Assembly: GCA_002364085.1 (NCBI GenBank)
Contig: DEXK01000002.1
Span: 67,440-131,439 of the forward strand
From: Balneolaceae bacterium UBA3186
Lineage (GTDB): Bacteria > Bacteroidota > Rhodothermia > Balneolales > Balneolaceae
Reading direction: 5' to 3'
Length of the DNA stretch: 64,000 bases
Shown: positions 45,990-54,602 of the stretch, piece after piece
Position numbering within the stretch: the stretch's first letter is position 1
How the letters are laid out: each line of letters opens with the position of its first letter
Notes under the pieces: model-generated
Told to the model about the DNA's origin: nothing
Database searches by the model: none
The model's input: the letters and a program-made list of their open reading frames with translations, nothing else
Program-made: the position numbers and the translations under genes

Positions 45990-46388
45990 TTATCTACGCT
46001 TTAGTTTTGCATCAATACTTAGTTGAGTATGCGGAACAGCTTCTAATCTTCCTTTAGCGATCTTCTTACCCGTAACTTTACAGACTCCGTATGTTTTATT
46101 ATCGATACGTTTCATTGCATCATCAAGATACTTGATAAATTTGCGGGTTCTATTTAAAAGAACATATGTTTTTTCACGCTCTTGAGCATCCGTACCTGCA
46201 TCCGCCATATGAAAAGAATAGGCTGATTCATCAGAAGCATTTTCCATGCTTTCACGAAGAGATTTCTGAAGAGTGTTCAGCTCATCCTCTGATTCTTTCA
46301 ATTTCTTTTCGATTATTCCACGAAAATATTCCAATTCTTTGTCTGTATAAGGAGATACTCTTTCCTCTGTTTTTGTTTTCTCAGCCAT
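45990..46388 (-). CDS. DksA/TraR-like regulator with reduced zinc finger
   Basis: 132 residues from the ATG at 46388. A longer frame would overlap ileS and is not family-like. A coiled-coil N-terminal half (FRGIIEKKLKESEDELNTLQ) is followed by the globular part YGVCKVTGKKIAKGRLEAVPHTQLSIDAK. Only one of the four zinc cysteines of E. coli DksA remains, which is usual in Bacteroidota relatives as I recall them. It probably binds RNA polymerase in the secondary channel. It lies 10 bases after ileS. Confidence 0.9.
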   Translation of the reverse strand: MAEKTKTEERVSPYTDKELEYFRGIIEKKLKESEDELNTLQKSLRESMENASDESAYSFHMADAGTDAQEREKTYVLLNRTRKFIKYLDDAMKRIDNKTYGVCKVTGKKIAKGRLEAVPHTQLSIDAKLKRR

Positions 46389-46398
46389 AACTTTATCC

Positions 46399-49300
46399 TT
46401 ATGTATTAACTGTTCTGCGAATAGAGATTTTGCACTCTTCTTCGCCAATTTCCCACTCCTTAACAAAGTCGGAAACATCTAAATTTTCAAATTTAATTTC
46501 TTCAGACAGGGTTTCAGTTTTGATGTATTCATTCATTGAAACAACTGCTTCTTTTAATTCCTCCGAGCCAGTAAAACCTATTTTGATCCTGTCAACAACA
46601 TCAAAGTCAGCTTCTTTTCGCATGCTCTGTACTCTATTAACGAACTCTCGAGCGAAACCTTCAAGTTTTAATTCTGAAGATAATTCCGTATCAACGGCTA
46701 CACTTAACCCGCGCTCGGTCTCAACTTGCCACCCTTCAAGTCCGGTCCTAACGATCTCAAGACCATCTTCGTCTATTCTAATTGTTTCTCCATCGTCAAG
46801 AGTAATTTCTAGAGAGCCCGATTTTTCGAATTGTGTAATTTCATCCGTACTTAGTTGTCCTATTTTAGCAGCAACAGGCTTCATCTTTGGCCCTAGCTTT
46901 TTACCCAAAACAGGGAAATTTGCTTTCGCTGATTTATGAACAATTCCGGAATCATCATCCACAAATTGAATGTCCTTTACATTCACTTCTTCTAAGATTA
47001 TATCTTTTACAGATTCGATCGCCGCTCTTTCTGCTTCATCTTTTATCGGAAGAATGATTCTGGCCAAAGGCTGACGAACGTTCATTTCGATCTGGTTTCT
47101 GATTCTCAAAACAATAGAGGAGATCAAACGAGCCATATCCATTTTATGTTCCAGCTTCTTAAAAATAGCAGTCTCTTCTACTGTTGGAAAAAATGAAATA
47201 TGTACTGATTCTTCTTCTAATCCGGTAACTTTGTTTAAATTCTGATACAACCACTCTCCCATAAATGGAGCTATCGGGCTAATCATTTTACTCAAACTTT
47301 TCAGGCATTCATATAAAGTTTGGTAAGCGGCTGTTTTATCGAGTGTATTTCCTTCTTTCCAAAACCGGCGTCTGTTTCTTCTAACGTACCAGTTACTCAA
47401 TTCCTCTACAAAATCTTCTATTTCCCGAGCTGCTTTTGTAGGTTCGTAATCTTCTAAAAATGCTTCTACCGTTTTAATGGTCGTATTTAACCTTGAAATT
47501 ACCCATTGGTCTATTTCAGGGCGTTCATTTGTAGGAATTTGTGAGCCTGAGTATTTAAAGCCATCAATATTCGCATACATCGCAAAGAAGGAGTACGTAT
47601 TCACCAACGTGTTGAAGAATTTACGCTGAACTTCCTTCAATCCATCCTCAGAAAACTTAAGGTTCTCCCATGGCGATGAGTTACTCATCATATACCAACG
47701 TACAGTATCTGCTCCGTATTTATTAATGAGCTCAAAAGGATCGGCTGTATTGCCTTTCGATTTACTCATTTTTTCGCCGTTCTCATCAAGAACTAAACCA
47801 TTTGAAATTACATTTCGGAATGCTTCTTCATTAAAAAGCATAGTTCCTAATGCATGAAGTGTATAGAACCATCCTCGTGTTTGGTCAACTCCTTCGGCAA
47901 TAAAATCGGCTGGATAATTATAGCTGAACTCATGGTCGTTATCGAAAGGATAATGCCATTGAGCAAACGGCATCGCGCCGGAATCGAACCAAACATCAAG
48001 CAGGTCAGGAATTCTTCTCATGGTACCTCCATCAGGAGCGTCCCATGTAATATCATCTATAAATGGCCTGTGAAGATCTATTTCATCTAGCTCAGAAAGA
48101 CCTGATTTTTCTCGAAGCTCTCTCATGCTTCCTATACATTCAACGTATTCAGGGTTTTTATCACTAGCCCAAATCGGAATTGGTGTTCCCCAATATCTTT
48201 GTCTGGAAACAGCCCAGTCCACATTGTTTTCTAACCAAGTTCCAAAACGTCCACTACCCGTACTATCAGGTTTCCAATTAATCTTTTTGTTCAACTCAAC
48301 CATTCGATCTTTTACGCTGGTGGTCTTAATAAACCAAGAATCCACAGGATAACTCATCAATGGTGTTCCTTTTCTCCAGTCGAATGGATAGTTGTGAACA
48401 CAAGTTTCATGCCTGAACATGAGATTTTTTTCCTTTATTGCACGGGCAATATCTTTGTCGGCTTCTTTGAACCATTGACCCTCAAAATCAGGAGCCTCGT
48501 TTGTAAATTTTCCTTCCCGGTCAATGGGATTGAACATTGGAATATTGGCTTTTTGACAAGAATCGAAGTCATCTGCTCCATATGCAGGAGCCGTATGAAC
48601 AACACCTGTACCTTCATCCGTTGTAACGTATTCCGCTTCAATAATTTTCCAAGCTTCAGACCTATCGAAATGCTCTAAAGCGAAATCAAAAATCGGCTCA
48701 TAAGTTCTGCCTAATAGAGCATGCCCTGAAATCTCTTCCAAAACTTCAAATCCTTCACCAAATACCTGCTCTGCACAATCTTTAGCAATAATAAAATGCT
48801 CGCCTTCAAAAGCTACTTTAGCATAAGTCAACTTTGGATTGATAGTCAACGCCATGTTTGAAACCGTTGTCCATGGTGTTGTAGTCCATGCTAAGTAATA
48901 GGTGTTTTCTTCACCATCTGCTTTGAATTTCACATAAACAGATGGATCCTGAGTCTCTTTATACCCTAAGCTCACTTCATGAGAAGAAAGCACCGTTCCC
49001 GAGCCCGGTGAGTACCATTGAATCTTGTACCCTTTATATACCAATCCTTTTTCAAACAGCTTATCGAAAGCCCACCAAACAGATTCTATATATTCATTCT
49101 TGAATGTTATATAAGGATCATCCTGATCAACCCAATAAGCCATTCGGGTAGTAAGATCGTCCCACAGATCTTTATACTTTAATACGCTCTCGCGACATTT
49201 AGCATTATATTTGCCTATCCCATATTCTTCAACTTGAGAGCGACCTTCTAATCCTAATTCTTTCTCCACCTCGATCTCAACAGGCAAACCATGAGTGTCC

Positions 49301-49560
49301 CAACCAGCTTTTCTATCAACTCTGAATCCCTTGAGCGTCTTGTACCGGCAGAACATATCTTTTACAGTTCTACCCATTACATGATGGATTCCAGGCTTAC
49401 CATTAGCAGTAGGTGGTCCTTCAAAAAACGTGAATGGTATACCATCTTCACGGGTTTTCAGACTTTTCTTAAAGATCTCATTGTCCTTCCACCAATTCAT
49501 AGTCTCAACTTCCGCCTTCGGATAGTTAAGCTGCTTTATTTCTTCAAACTTTTTCGACAT
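46399..49560 (-). CDS. ileS: Isoleucyl-tRNA synthetase
   Basis: 1053 residues, class I synthetase of the long type. It charges tRNA-Ile. The HIGH-type motif GKPGIHHVMGRTVKD (about residue 55), CP1 editing domain (TTPWTTVSNMAL, GTGVVHTAPAYGADDF) and KMSKS in GEKMSKSKGN (about residue 600) are visible, then the anticodon-binding C-terminal half. The C-terminal zinc-binding cysteine cluster of short IleRS is not seen. First gene of ileS-dksA-lspA. No T-box leader is visible upstream. Confidence 0.97.
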   Translation of the reverse strand: MSKKFEEIKQLNYPKAEVETMNWWKDNEIFKKSLKTREDGIPFTFFEGPPTANGKPGIHHVMGRTVKDMFCRYKTLKGFRVDRKAGWDTHGLPVEIEVEKELGLEGRSQVEEYGIGKYNAKCRESVLKYKDLWDDLTTRMAYWVDQDDPYITFKNEYIESVWWAFDKLFEKGLVYKGYKIQWYSPGSGTVLSSHEVSLGYKETQDPSVYVKFKADGEENTYYLAWTTTPWTTVSNMALTINPKLTYAKVAFEGEHFIIAKDCAEQVFGEGFEVLEEISGHALLGRTYEPIFDFALEHFDRSEAWKIIEAEYVTTDEGTGVVHTAPAYGADDFDSCQKANIPMFNPIDREGKFTNEAPDFEGQWFKEADKDIARAIKEKNLMFRHETCVHNYPFDWRKGTPLMSYPVDSWFIKTTSVKDRMVELNKKINWKPDSTGSGRFGTWLENNVDWAVSRQRYWGTPIPIWASDKNPEYVECIGSMRELREKSGLSELDEIDLHRPFIDDITWDAPDGGTMRRIPDLLDVWFDSGAMPFAQWHYPFDNDHEFSYNYPADFIAEGVDQTRGWFYTLHALGTMLFNEEAFRNVISNGLVLDENGEKMSKSKGNTADPFELINKYGADTVRWYMMSNSSPWENLKFSEDGLKEVQRKFFNTLVNTYSFFAMYANIDGFKYSGSQIPTNERPEIDQWVISRLNTTIKTVEAFLEDYEPTKAAREIEDFVEELSNWYVRRNRRRFWKEGNTLDKTAAYQTLYECLKSLSKMISPIAPFMGEWLYQNLNKVTGLEEESVHISFFPTVEETAIFKKLEHKMDMARLISSIVLRIRNQIEMNVRQPLARIILPIKDEAERAAIESVKDIILEEVNVKDIQFVDDDSGIVHKSAKANFPVLGKKLGPKMKPVAAKIGQLSTDEITQFEKSGSLEITLDDGETIRIDEDGLEIVRTGLEGWQVETERGLSVAVDTELSSELKLEGFAREFVNRVQSMRKEADFDVVDRIKIGFTGSEELKEAVVSMNEYIKTETLSEEIKFENLDVSDFVKEWEIGEEECKISIRRTVNT

Positions 49561-49734
49561 ATAAATATGTTGTCCACAGAATAATTTTAAGCCTCAAATA
49601 TACAAAAACTTAGCAAAAAGCAGGCATTGTGTTCTGATTATTAGTTTTGTATGTAATTTCCCAAAAGCGTTAAAATTTTTGTATCTATGGGTTTAACTAC
49701 ACTCTTTTTCAAACATTAAAATTTTCATTTCGTC

Positions 49735-50247
49735 ATGAATTCGTACTTACGGACAATTACAAAAGAAGATCCTTATAAATTGTGCTTTGTTTGTCTTGGC
49801 AATATTTGCAGAAGTCCTACTGCGGAAGGTCTTTTTATACACAAAGTAAAGGAAGCAGGGCTGGAATCATTTTTCTATATCGACTCAGCCGGAACAGCAG
49901 CTTATCATGTGGGAGAAGGCGCAAATAGTAAAAGCCAGGCTACGGCCAACCAGCATGGTGTTCACCTCCCATCCCGAGCAAGAAAATTCGAATATCCTGA
50001 TTTGGAAGAATTTGATCTTATTCTGGCAATGGATAAAGAAAATTTTTCAAACATTCATGATTTAGACAGAAGAAAACGTTTTACTCATAAAATTAAACTT
50101 ATGAGAGATTTTGATCCCTCTCCTGAAGACGGTAGTGTTCCTGATCCATATTATGGCGGGCTGCAAGGGTTTGAGAATGTATTTCAGATACTGGACAGGA
50201 GTACCGAAGCATTACTGAATGAACTAAAGCCTCATATTAAAGAATGA
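49735..50247 (+). CDS. Low-molecular-weight phosphotyrosine-type phosphatase
   Basis: 170 residues. The P-loop CLGNICRSP (C-x5-R-S, about residues 20-28) and the general-acid loop DPYYGG (about residue 141) are intact, as is the DSAGT segment. The stop overlaps the start of the fructosamine-kinase gene by four bases (ATGA). In plants and some bacteria LMW-PTP relatives dephosphorylate ribulosamine 5-phosphates on proteins, and the pairing here suggests that role over tyrosine signalling. A Bacteroidota-type -7 box TAGTTTTG lies at 49642-49649. Confidence 0.93.
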   Translation: MNSYLRTITKEDPYKLCFVCLGNICRSPTAEGLFIHKVKEAGLESFFYIDSAGTAAYHVGEGANSKSQATANQHGVHLPSRARKFEYPDLEEFDLILAMDKENFSNIHDLDRRKRFTHKIKLMRDFDPSPEDGSVPDPYYGGLQGFENVFQILDRSTEALLNELKPHIKE

Positions 50248-51098
50248 TTCCTGACCATATCAAATCTGTAATTGAGTTAAGGCTTGATGACGAAATTATA
50301 TCTTCCAAGAATCAGTCCGGTGGAGATATAAATAAAGCTTCCATTTTAGAGCTAAGAAACGGTGATTCTTTTTTTCTTAAATGGAATAATTCGGCACCCG
50401 AGCATATGTTTGAAGCAGAGTCTATGGGTTTGAAATTGCTTTCAGGTACTAAAACGGAGCTGCAGATACCTAACGTAATTTTAACAGGGAGGAATTTCCT
50501 GCTTTTAAGTGTTCTTACCTCTGGTGCCGAAAACTCTGATTCCTCTTTTAGATTTGGAACAGAATTGGCAAAACTTCACAAACATTCTGCTGATACTTTT
50601 GGACTGTATCATGACAACTTTATCGGAAAATTATCTCAGAGTAACAATAGACATCAAAATTGGGCCGATTTCTTTGTCTCCGAAAGAATTGAACCACAAA
50701 TCAAAGTCGGAATTCAGACCGGAAAATTTGAAAGCGATCTAATTCCAATCGTTGATGCACTTCATAAAACTGTTCACGAACTTTTCCCAAATGAACAACC
50801 TGCACTTCTGCATGGCGATCTTTGGAGCGGAAATTACATGTTTACAAAAAGTGGAGACGCGTGTATTTACGACCCTGCAGTTTACTACGGGCATAGGGAA
50901 ATGGACTTAGCAATGACTCGGTTATTCGGTGGTTTTTCCTCTGACTTTTATGAAGGGTATAAGTCAGAGTATCCTTTAGCAGATGGTTTTGAAGAGCGTG
51001 TTGAACTCTGCAATCTGTATCCGGTCCTTGTCCATGCTAATTTATTCAGAGGTGGATATATAAACAGGGCAAAAGAGATTTTTGGTCTGTATACTTAA
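50244..51098 (+). CDS. Fructosamine/ketosamine kinase family protein
   Basis: 284 residues, normal length. Aminoglycoside-phosphotransferase fold: SGGDINKASILEL binds ATP, LLHGDLWSGNYM is the catalytic HGDLWxGN loop, DPAVYYGHREMDLAMTRLFGG the metal loop. It phosphorylates sugar adducts on lysines so that they fall off (protein deglycation). Coupled to the upstream phosphatase by an ATGA overlap. The 36-bp palindrome at 51117 follows 18 bases after the stop. Confidence 0.94.
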   Translation: MIPDHIKSVIELRLDDEIISSKNQSGGDINKASILELRNGDSFFLKWNNSAPEHMFEAESMGLKLLSGTKTELQIPNVILTGRNFLLLSVLTSGAENSDSSFRFGTELAKLHKHSADTFGLYHDNFIGKLSQSNNRHQNWADFFVSERIEPQIKVGIQTGKFESDLIPIVDALHKTVHELFPNEQPALLHGDLWSGNYMFTKSGDACIYDPAVYYGHREMDLAMTRLFGGFSSDFYEGYKSEYPLADGFEERVELCNLYPVLVHANLFRGGYINRAKEIFGLYT

Positions 51099-51116
51099 AA
51101 TTATCATCATAATTTA

Positions 51117-51152
51117 ATCTGTAGGGACAATTCATGAATTGTCCCTACAGAT
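51117..51152. repeat. Perfect 36-bp palindrome between convergent genes
   Basis: ATCTGTAGGGACAATTCA (51117-51134) is exactly mirrored by 51135-51152, with TTCATGAA at the centre and GTAGGG/CCCTAC near the ends. It fills most of the 60-base gap between the convergent kinase and LLM genes. It has no T-run on either side. Similar GTAGGG...CCCTAC palindromes are, from memory, scattered in unrelated bacteria. Confidence 0.9.
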
Positions 51153-51158
51153 ATGAAA

Positions 51159-52187
51159 TCATTCTCCCAACTCTTTTCGAACTACAGGCGCCACTTTTGT
51201 AGCAAATAGCTCAATCGATTTCATCATTTTTTTATGAGGAACACTACCCACACTCATTTGCATTAAGAATCGGTCGTGCCCAAAGACCTCATGCTGATAT
51301 AAAATTTTATCAATGACTTCTTGTGGGCTTCCAATAAAATTGGCTCCTTTTAAAGATGTTGAAGCTTCAAATTGCTGTCTGCTCATGGGCGGCCAACCCC
51401 GCTCACTTCCTATCTTATCCATAGTTTGTTTAAATGCCGGAAATGCAATGTCTTTTGCTTCTTGAGAAGTTTCTGCAATAAAACCATGTGAATTTATACT
51501 CATTGGCTGAACAGGTTTTCCATTATCCAAAGCACCTCGTTTATGGAGATCTGAAAATTGCTTGAACTGCTCAGGTAACCCGCCAATAATTGCTAAAGCC
51601 AGGGGCAAACCAAGTGCGCCGGTTAAGTATGCTGATTTCGGAGTTCCTCCTACAGCTCTCCAAATTGGAATTTTTTCCTGCATTGGCTGTGGATAAACCC
51701 CTTTATTATCAATTGAAGCTCTGTATTTACCATTCCAGGTAATTATTTCATGTTCTCTAAGCTGAAGTAAAAGTTCTAATTTTTCCTCAAATAACTCTTC
51801 ATAGTTTTGAAGATCGTACCCAAACAATGGAAATGACTCAATAAAGGAACCTCGCCCAACCATAATTTCTGCTCTTCCTTTCGATAGCAGATCAAGAGTA
51901 GCAAATTGTTGAAACACTCTAACGGGATCTTCAGAACCTAATACTGTTACTGTACTTGTAAGTCTGATCCTTTTTGTTCTCGCCGCAATAGCTGAAAGCA
52001 TCACGGGTGGAGCCGAAGCAACATAATCTTCTCTGTGATGCTCCCCAATCCCAAAAACATCCAATCCGGCACTATCAGCCAGTTCAGCCTCTTCCAATAA
52101 ATTCTGTAAACGTTTTGAAGGATGTAATTTTTCCCCGGTACCGGGATCAAAATTATTATCTACAAAAGTGAAAAGTCCTAATTCCAT
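51159..52187 (-). CDS. LLM-class flavin-dependent oxidoreductase
   Basis: 342 residues, luciferase-like monooxygenase TIM-barrel. MELGLFTFVDN, DVFGIGEHHREDYVASAPPVMLSAIAARTKRIRLTS (in two parts) and the GRAEIMVGRGSF segment match the FMN-dependent LLM family near YhbW. The substrate is unknown. It is divergent from the BtuF-like gene, with about 74 bases between starts. Confidence 0.92.
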   Translation of the reverse strand: MELGLFTFVDNNFDPGTGEKLHPSKRLQNLLEEAELADSAGLDVFGIGEHHREDYVASAPPVMLSAIAARTKRIRLTSTVTVLGSEDPVRVFQQFATLDLLSKGRAEIMVGRGSFIESFPLFGYDLQNYEELFEEKLELLLQLREHEIITWNGKYRASIDNKGVYPQPMQEKIPIWRAVGGTPKSAYLTGALGLPLALAIIGGLPEQFKQFSDLHKRGALDNGKPVQPMSINSHGFIAETSQEAKDIAFPAFKQTMDKIGSERGWPPMSRQQFEASTSLKGANFIGSPQEVIDKILYQHEVFGHDRFLMQMSVGSVPHKKMMKSIELFATKVAPVVRKELGE

Positions 52188-52261
52188 TATAGTTGGTTGT
52201 TGGTTCCGTTATTGATTGGTTATCTTACATATTAATTCTAATAATAATTCAATTTCCGGAA

Positions 52262-53008
52262 ATGTCTTATCAAAGAATCATAAGCTTGGTTCCTAGTCTT
52301 ACCGAATTGGTCTTAGATCTTGGGCTTAAGAAACGGCTAGTTGGCAGGACTCGTTTTTGTATCCATCCTGAAAAATCAGTACATGACATTTTAATTATTG
52401 GAGGAACAAAAAATCCAAATATTGAAAAGATATTATCTCTAAACCCGGATTATATTATTGCGAATCATGAAGAGAACCGGAAAGAAGATGTAGAAGCTTT
52501 AAAAAAGCATGCCGTAGTTAATGTAACTGAAATTGATAGTATTGAAGACGCTTTGTCTTCAATTAGGGATCTTGGGAAAGATCTTGAGGTCTTAGAAAAA
52601 GCTGAGTCCCTCATCTCTGAAATTCACCATCAATTAGCTAAAAAACCTCCAGGATCCTTATTGAAAACTGCTTACTTCATTTGGAAAGATCCGTGGATGG
52701 TTGCTGCTAACGATACATATATTAACTCTGTAATGAAGCAGTACGATCTGATAAATGTATTTCCTGATCAAAAGCGATACCCTCAAATTTCTTTGGATGA
52801 TCTTTCTGATAAGAATCCCGAGTTGATTTTATTAAGCAGTGAGCCTTTCCCATTTAAAGAAAATCATATTCAAGAAATTCAACATGCCTGCCCGGATGCA
52901 AACATAGAACTTATAAATGGAGAATGGTTTAGTTGGTATGGTTCAGGCATGGTTAACGCCTTTGAAAAGCTAAATACATGGAGATCTAACATTAAAAGTG
53001 TGAATTAG
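52262..53008 (+). CDS. BtuF-like helical-backbone metal/cobalamin-binding protein
   Basis: 248 residues from the ATG at 52262; an upstream ATG at 52193 would add 23 hydrophobic residues and could be a leader, so export is uncertain. RIISLVPSLTELVLDLGL, LVGRTRFCIHP, IGGTKNPNIEKILSLNPDYI and a C-terminal ISLDDLSDKNPELILLSSEPFPF follow the type III periplasmic-binding fold. ABC partners are absent nearby. It may bind a corrinoid or siderophore; not certain. Confidence 0.85.
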   Translation: MSYQRIISLVPSLTELVLDLGLKKRLVGRTRFCIHPEKSVHDILIIGGTKNPNIEKILSLNPDYIIANHEENRKEDVEALKKHAVVNVTEIDSIEDALSSIRDLGKDLEVLEKAESLISEIHHQLAKKPPGSLLKTAYFIWKDPWMVAANDTYINSVMKQYDLINVFPDQKRYPQISLDDLSDKNPELILLSSEPFPFKENHIQEIQHACPDANIELINGEWFSWYGSGMVNAFEKLNTWRSNIKSVN

Positions 53009-53127
53009 TATGGCTAATTATAGTAAGGTAATTTTCGCATTTCAGTCTAACCATCATAAATCTATAATTGTTATTTAATCTGACTGATTTTGCGTCTTTC
53101 CAAAAAGTTAACGTCTTATCAAAGAAA

Positions 53128-53670
53128 ATGAGTACTACCGAAATTTGGAACCAATTTAGCGATCGTATCTTTGGGTTCATTTTATCTAAAGTTAATGATG
53201 AAGAAGTAGCCAAAGACATACTTCAGGAAGTGTTCATAAAAATTCATACAAAGATCGATACTTTAAATGAAAGAGATTCTCTTTCAAGTTGGCTATTTAC
53301 AGTAACGCGAAATACCATTTATGATTATTACCGGCAAAAAAAAGTTCGAAGAAAAGAACAAAAACTACTGGTTAATAATACTCACCTTTTTGAAGATGAA
53401 GACATCAACCAGTTATGCGAAACTTGTCTTCATATATTTATAGAGCAACTTCCAAAAGATTACAAAGAAGCCATTCTAGCAACCGACCTGGGAGAATTAT
53501 CACAAAAAGAGTTCGCCTCAAAAATTGGAGTTTCCTACTCAGGACTAAAATCCAGAGTTCAACGTGGGCGAGCTAAACTTAACGAATATTTTAAGGCATG
53601 CTGTTTAGCTACAAACGAAGCTGGTGAAAGCGATTGTGAACATAAAGATAGATATGCTTGTACTTGTTAA
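53128..53670 (+). CDS. sigZ: SigZ-like ECF RNA polymerase sigma factor
   Basis: 180 residues from the ATG at 53128; an earlier non-ATG start at 53068 adds a tail not seen in the family. Region 2 is FGFILSKVNDEEVAKDILQEVFIKI with DYYRQKK; region 4 ends in LSQKEFASKIGVSYSGLKSRVQRGRAKL. Unusual cysteines: CETC between regions 2 and 4, and a C-terminal tail with CC, then DCEH, then CTC as the last residues. These could bind a metal or sense redox. No anti-sigma gene adjoins. The next small gene encodes a cysteine-rich peptide. Confidence 0.9.
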   Translation: MSTTEIWNQFSDRIFGFILSKVNDEEVAKDILQEVFIKIHTKIDTLNERDSLSSWLFTVTRNTIYDYYRQKKVRRKEQKLLVNNTHLFEDEDINQLCETCLHIFIEQLPKDYKEAILATDLGELSQKEFASKIGVSYSGLKSRVQRGRAKLNEYFKACCLATNEAGESDCEHKDRYACTC

Positions 53671-53716
53671 CTTTTCTCTGCGTCTTTTTGAAATCCACAC
53701 GTCTTTAAAGTAAAGC

Positions 53717-53731
53717 CTGTTGATACAACAG
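53717..53731. promoter_or_regulatory. Operator-like 15-base dyad before the cysteine-rich peptide gene
   Basis: CTGTTG-ATA-CAACAG is a perfect 6-bp inverted repeat with a 3-base spacer, 26 bases upstream of the ATG at 53758. The spacing and symmetry suit a dimeric repressor, but no regulator other than the sigma factor is near. It could be chance. Confidence 0.4.
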
Positions 53732-53757
53732 TTAATCTGAATAAATCTACTTTTAAT

Positions 53758-53838
53758 ATGAAAAACCTAACCGAATGTACTTGCACTGAATGCGATTGTG
53801 TAGTTAGCCCTTGTGGGTGTGACTGCTGCAGTAGCTAA
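53758..53838 (+). CDS. 26-residue cysteine-rich, metallothionein-like peptide
   Basis: The frame MKNLTECTCTECDC... has eight cysteines in 26 residues (7, 9, 12, 14, 19, 21, 23, 24). Residues 7-14 match the CxCxxCxC pattern that opens bacterial metallothioneins such as SmtA and PmtA. The second half reads CGCDCC. Known bacterial metallothioneins are about twice as long and have histidines; this one has none. It starts with ATG 87 bases after sigZ, with an operator-like dyad upstream and a hairpin downstream, which favours a real gene. Metal binding is an inference. A cysteine-rich leader or RiPP precursor is the alternative. Confidence 0.6.
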   Translation: MKNLTECTCTECDCVVSPCGCDCCSS

Positions 53839-53857
53839 CTCTGAATATTTAATTAAT

Positions 53858-53902
53858 GAACCAGAAATAAAGTATTTAAAAACTCGATTTTTCTGGTTCT
53901 TT
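53858..53902 (+). terminator. Hairpin after the cysteine-rich peptide gene
   Basis: GAACCAGAAA (53858-53867) pairs perfectly with TTTCTGGTTC (53890-53899), followed by three T. The loop is long (22 bases) and AT-rich. It lies 20 bases after the peptide stop and separates it from the GIN-domain gene. It may terminate weakly. Confidence 0.5.
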
Positions 53903-53998
53903 AACATTTATTTAACAACTTCAAACGCAACTAACTAAGATTGCACTCGTCTAACGTTCAAGACTATCATCAAGAACTAAGAACCAGAGAGTACAATC

Positions 53999-54511
53999 AT
54001 GAAAACTTTAATCCTTTCTCTTATATCGTTGTTGGTGCCGCTTGCACCATCGAATGATATCACCCCTACCGATTGGGTATCAAAACAAATTTCTGTAGAA
54101 CCATTTGCTGATCTTGCAATTGAATCAGCCGGGAACATCGTTGTACTTTACAGCGAGAAAAACACATTACAAATTAATGGCGAAGGACTTTGTGTTGAAG
54201 CCTTTGAAGCTGATGTAACTCAAAATACTTTACACGTAACCAAAAAAGACGGATACGAAAACTGCAAAGCTGAAGTAGTAATCGGGGCACCCAAAATTGT
54301 AGACATTAATGTCAAAAATGGTGGGATCATTAATTTAACATCTGTTAAAGCCGATTCCATGTTTGCTTCTATAGAAGGCGGAGGCGTAATTAGCCTAGAC
54401 GCTCAAAAATTCCTTTACGGAAAAATTAAAGGTGGTGGAGTTATCAATTATAAAGGAAATCCATTTGTTCACACCGACATTTTTGATGGCGGTGAAGTAA
54501 AACGAAACTAG
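53999..54511 (+). CDS. GIN/DUF2807 domain-containing exported protein
   Basis: 170 residues. A signal peptide (about 1-18) precedes a head-GIN domain: PFADLAIESAGNIVVLYSE, then strands of right-handed beta-helix type with repeated G-G-x-I units (NGGIINL, EGGGVISL, GGGVINY, GGEV). Such proteins are common surface or periplasmic proteins in Bacteroidota; their function is unknown. About 160 bases separate it from the cysteine-rich peptide gene, with a hairpin between, so it likely has its own promoter. Confidence 0.85.
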   Translation: MKTLILSLISLLVPLAPSNDITPTDWVSKQISVEPFADLAIESAGNIVVLYSEKNTLQINGEGLCVEAFEADVTQNTLHVTKKDGYENCKAEVVIGAPKIVDINVKNGGIINLTSVKADSMFASIEGGGVISLDAQKFLYGKIKGGGVINYKGNPFVHTDIFDGGEVKRN

Positions 54512-54537
54512 GTTGAGAGAGACCTATTCATCAAGAG

Positions 54538-54575
54538 AATGGCTTTCGGTTTTTGAATCGAAGGCCATTTTTTTT
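54538..54575 (+). terminator. Rho-independent terminator after the GIN-domain gene
   Basis: AATGGCTTTCG (54538-54548) pairs with CGAAGGCCATT (54559-54569) with one G-T pair and a 10-base loop, followed by a run of eight T. It lies 27 bases after the stop. Confidence 0.88.
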
Positions 54576-54602
54576 GACATCACCTTTTCTTAAAATAACG
54601 TT

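Noticed and set aside
46430..46939. 169-codon plus-strand frame inside ileS
   Set aside because: Antisense shadow of the synthetase C-terminus.
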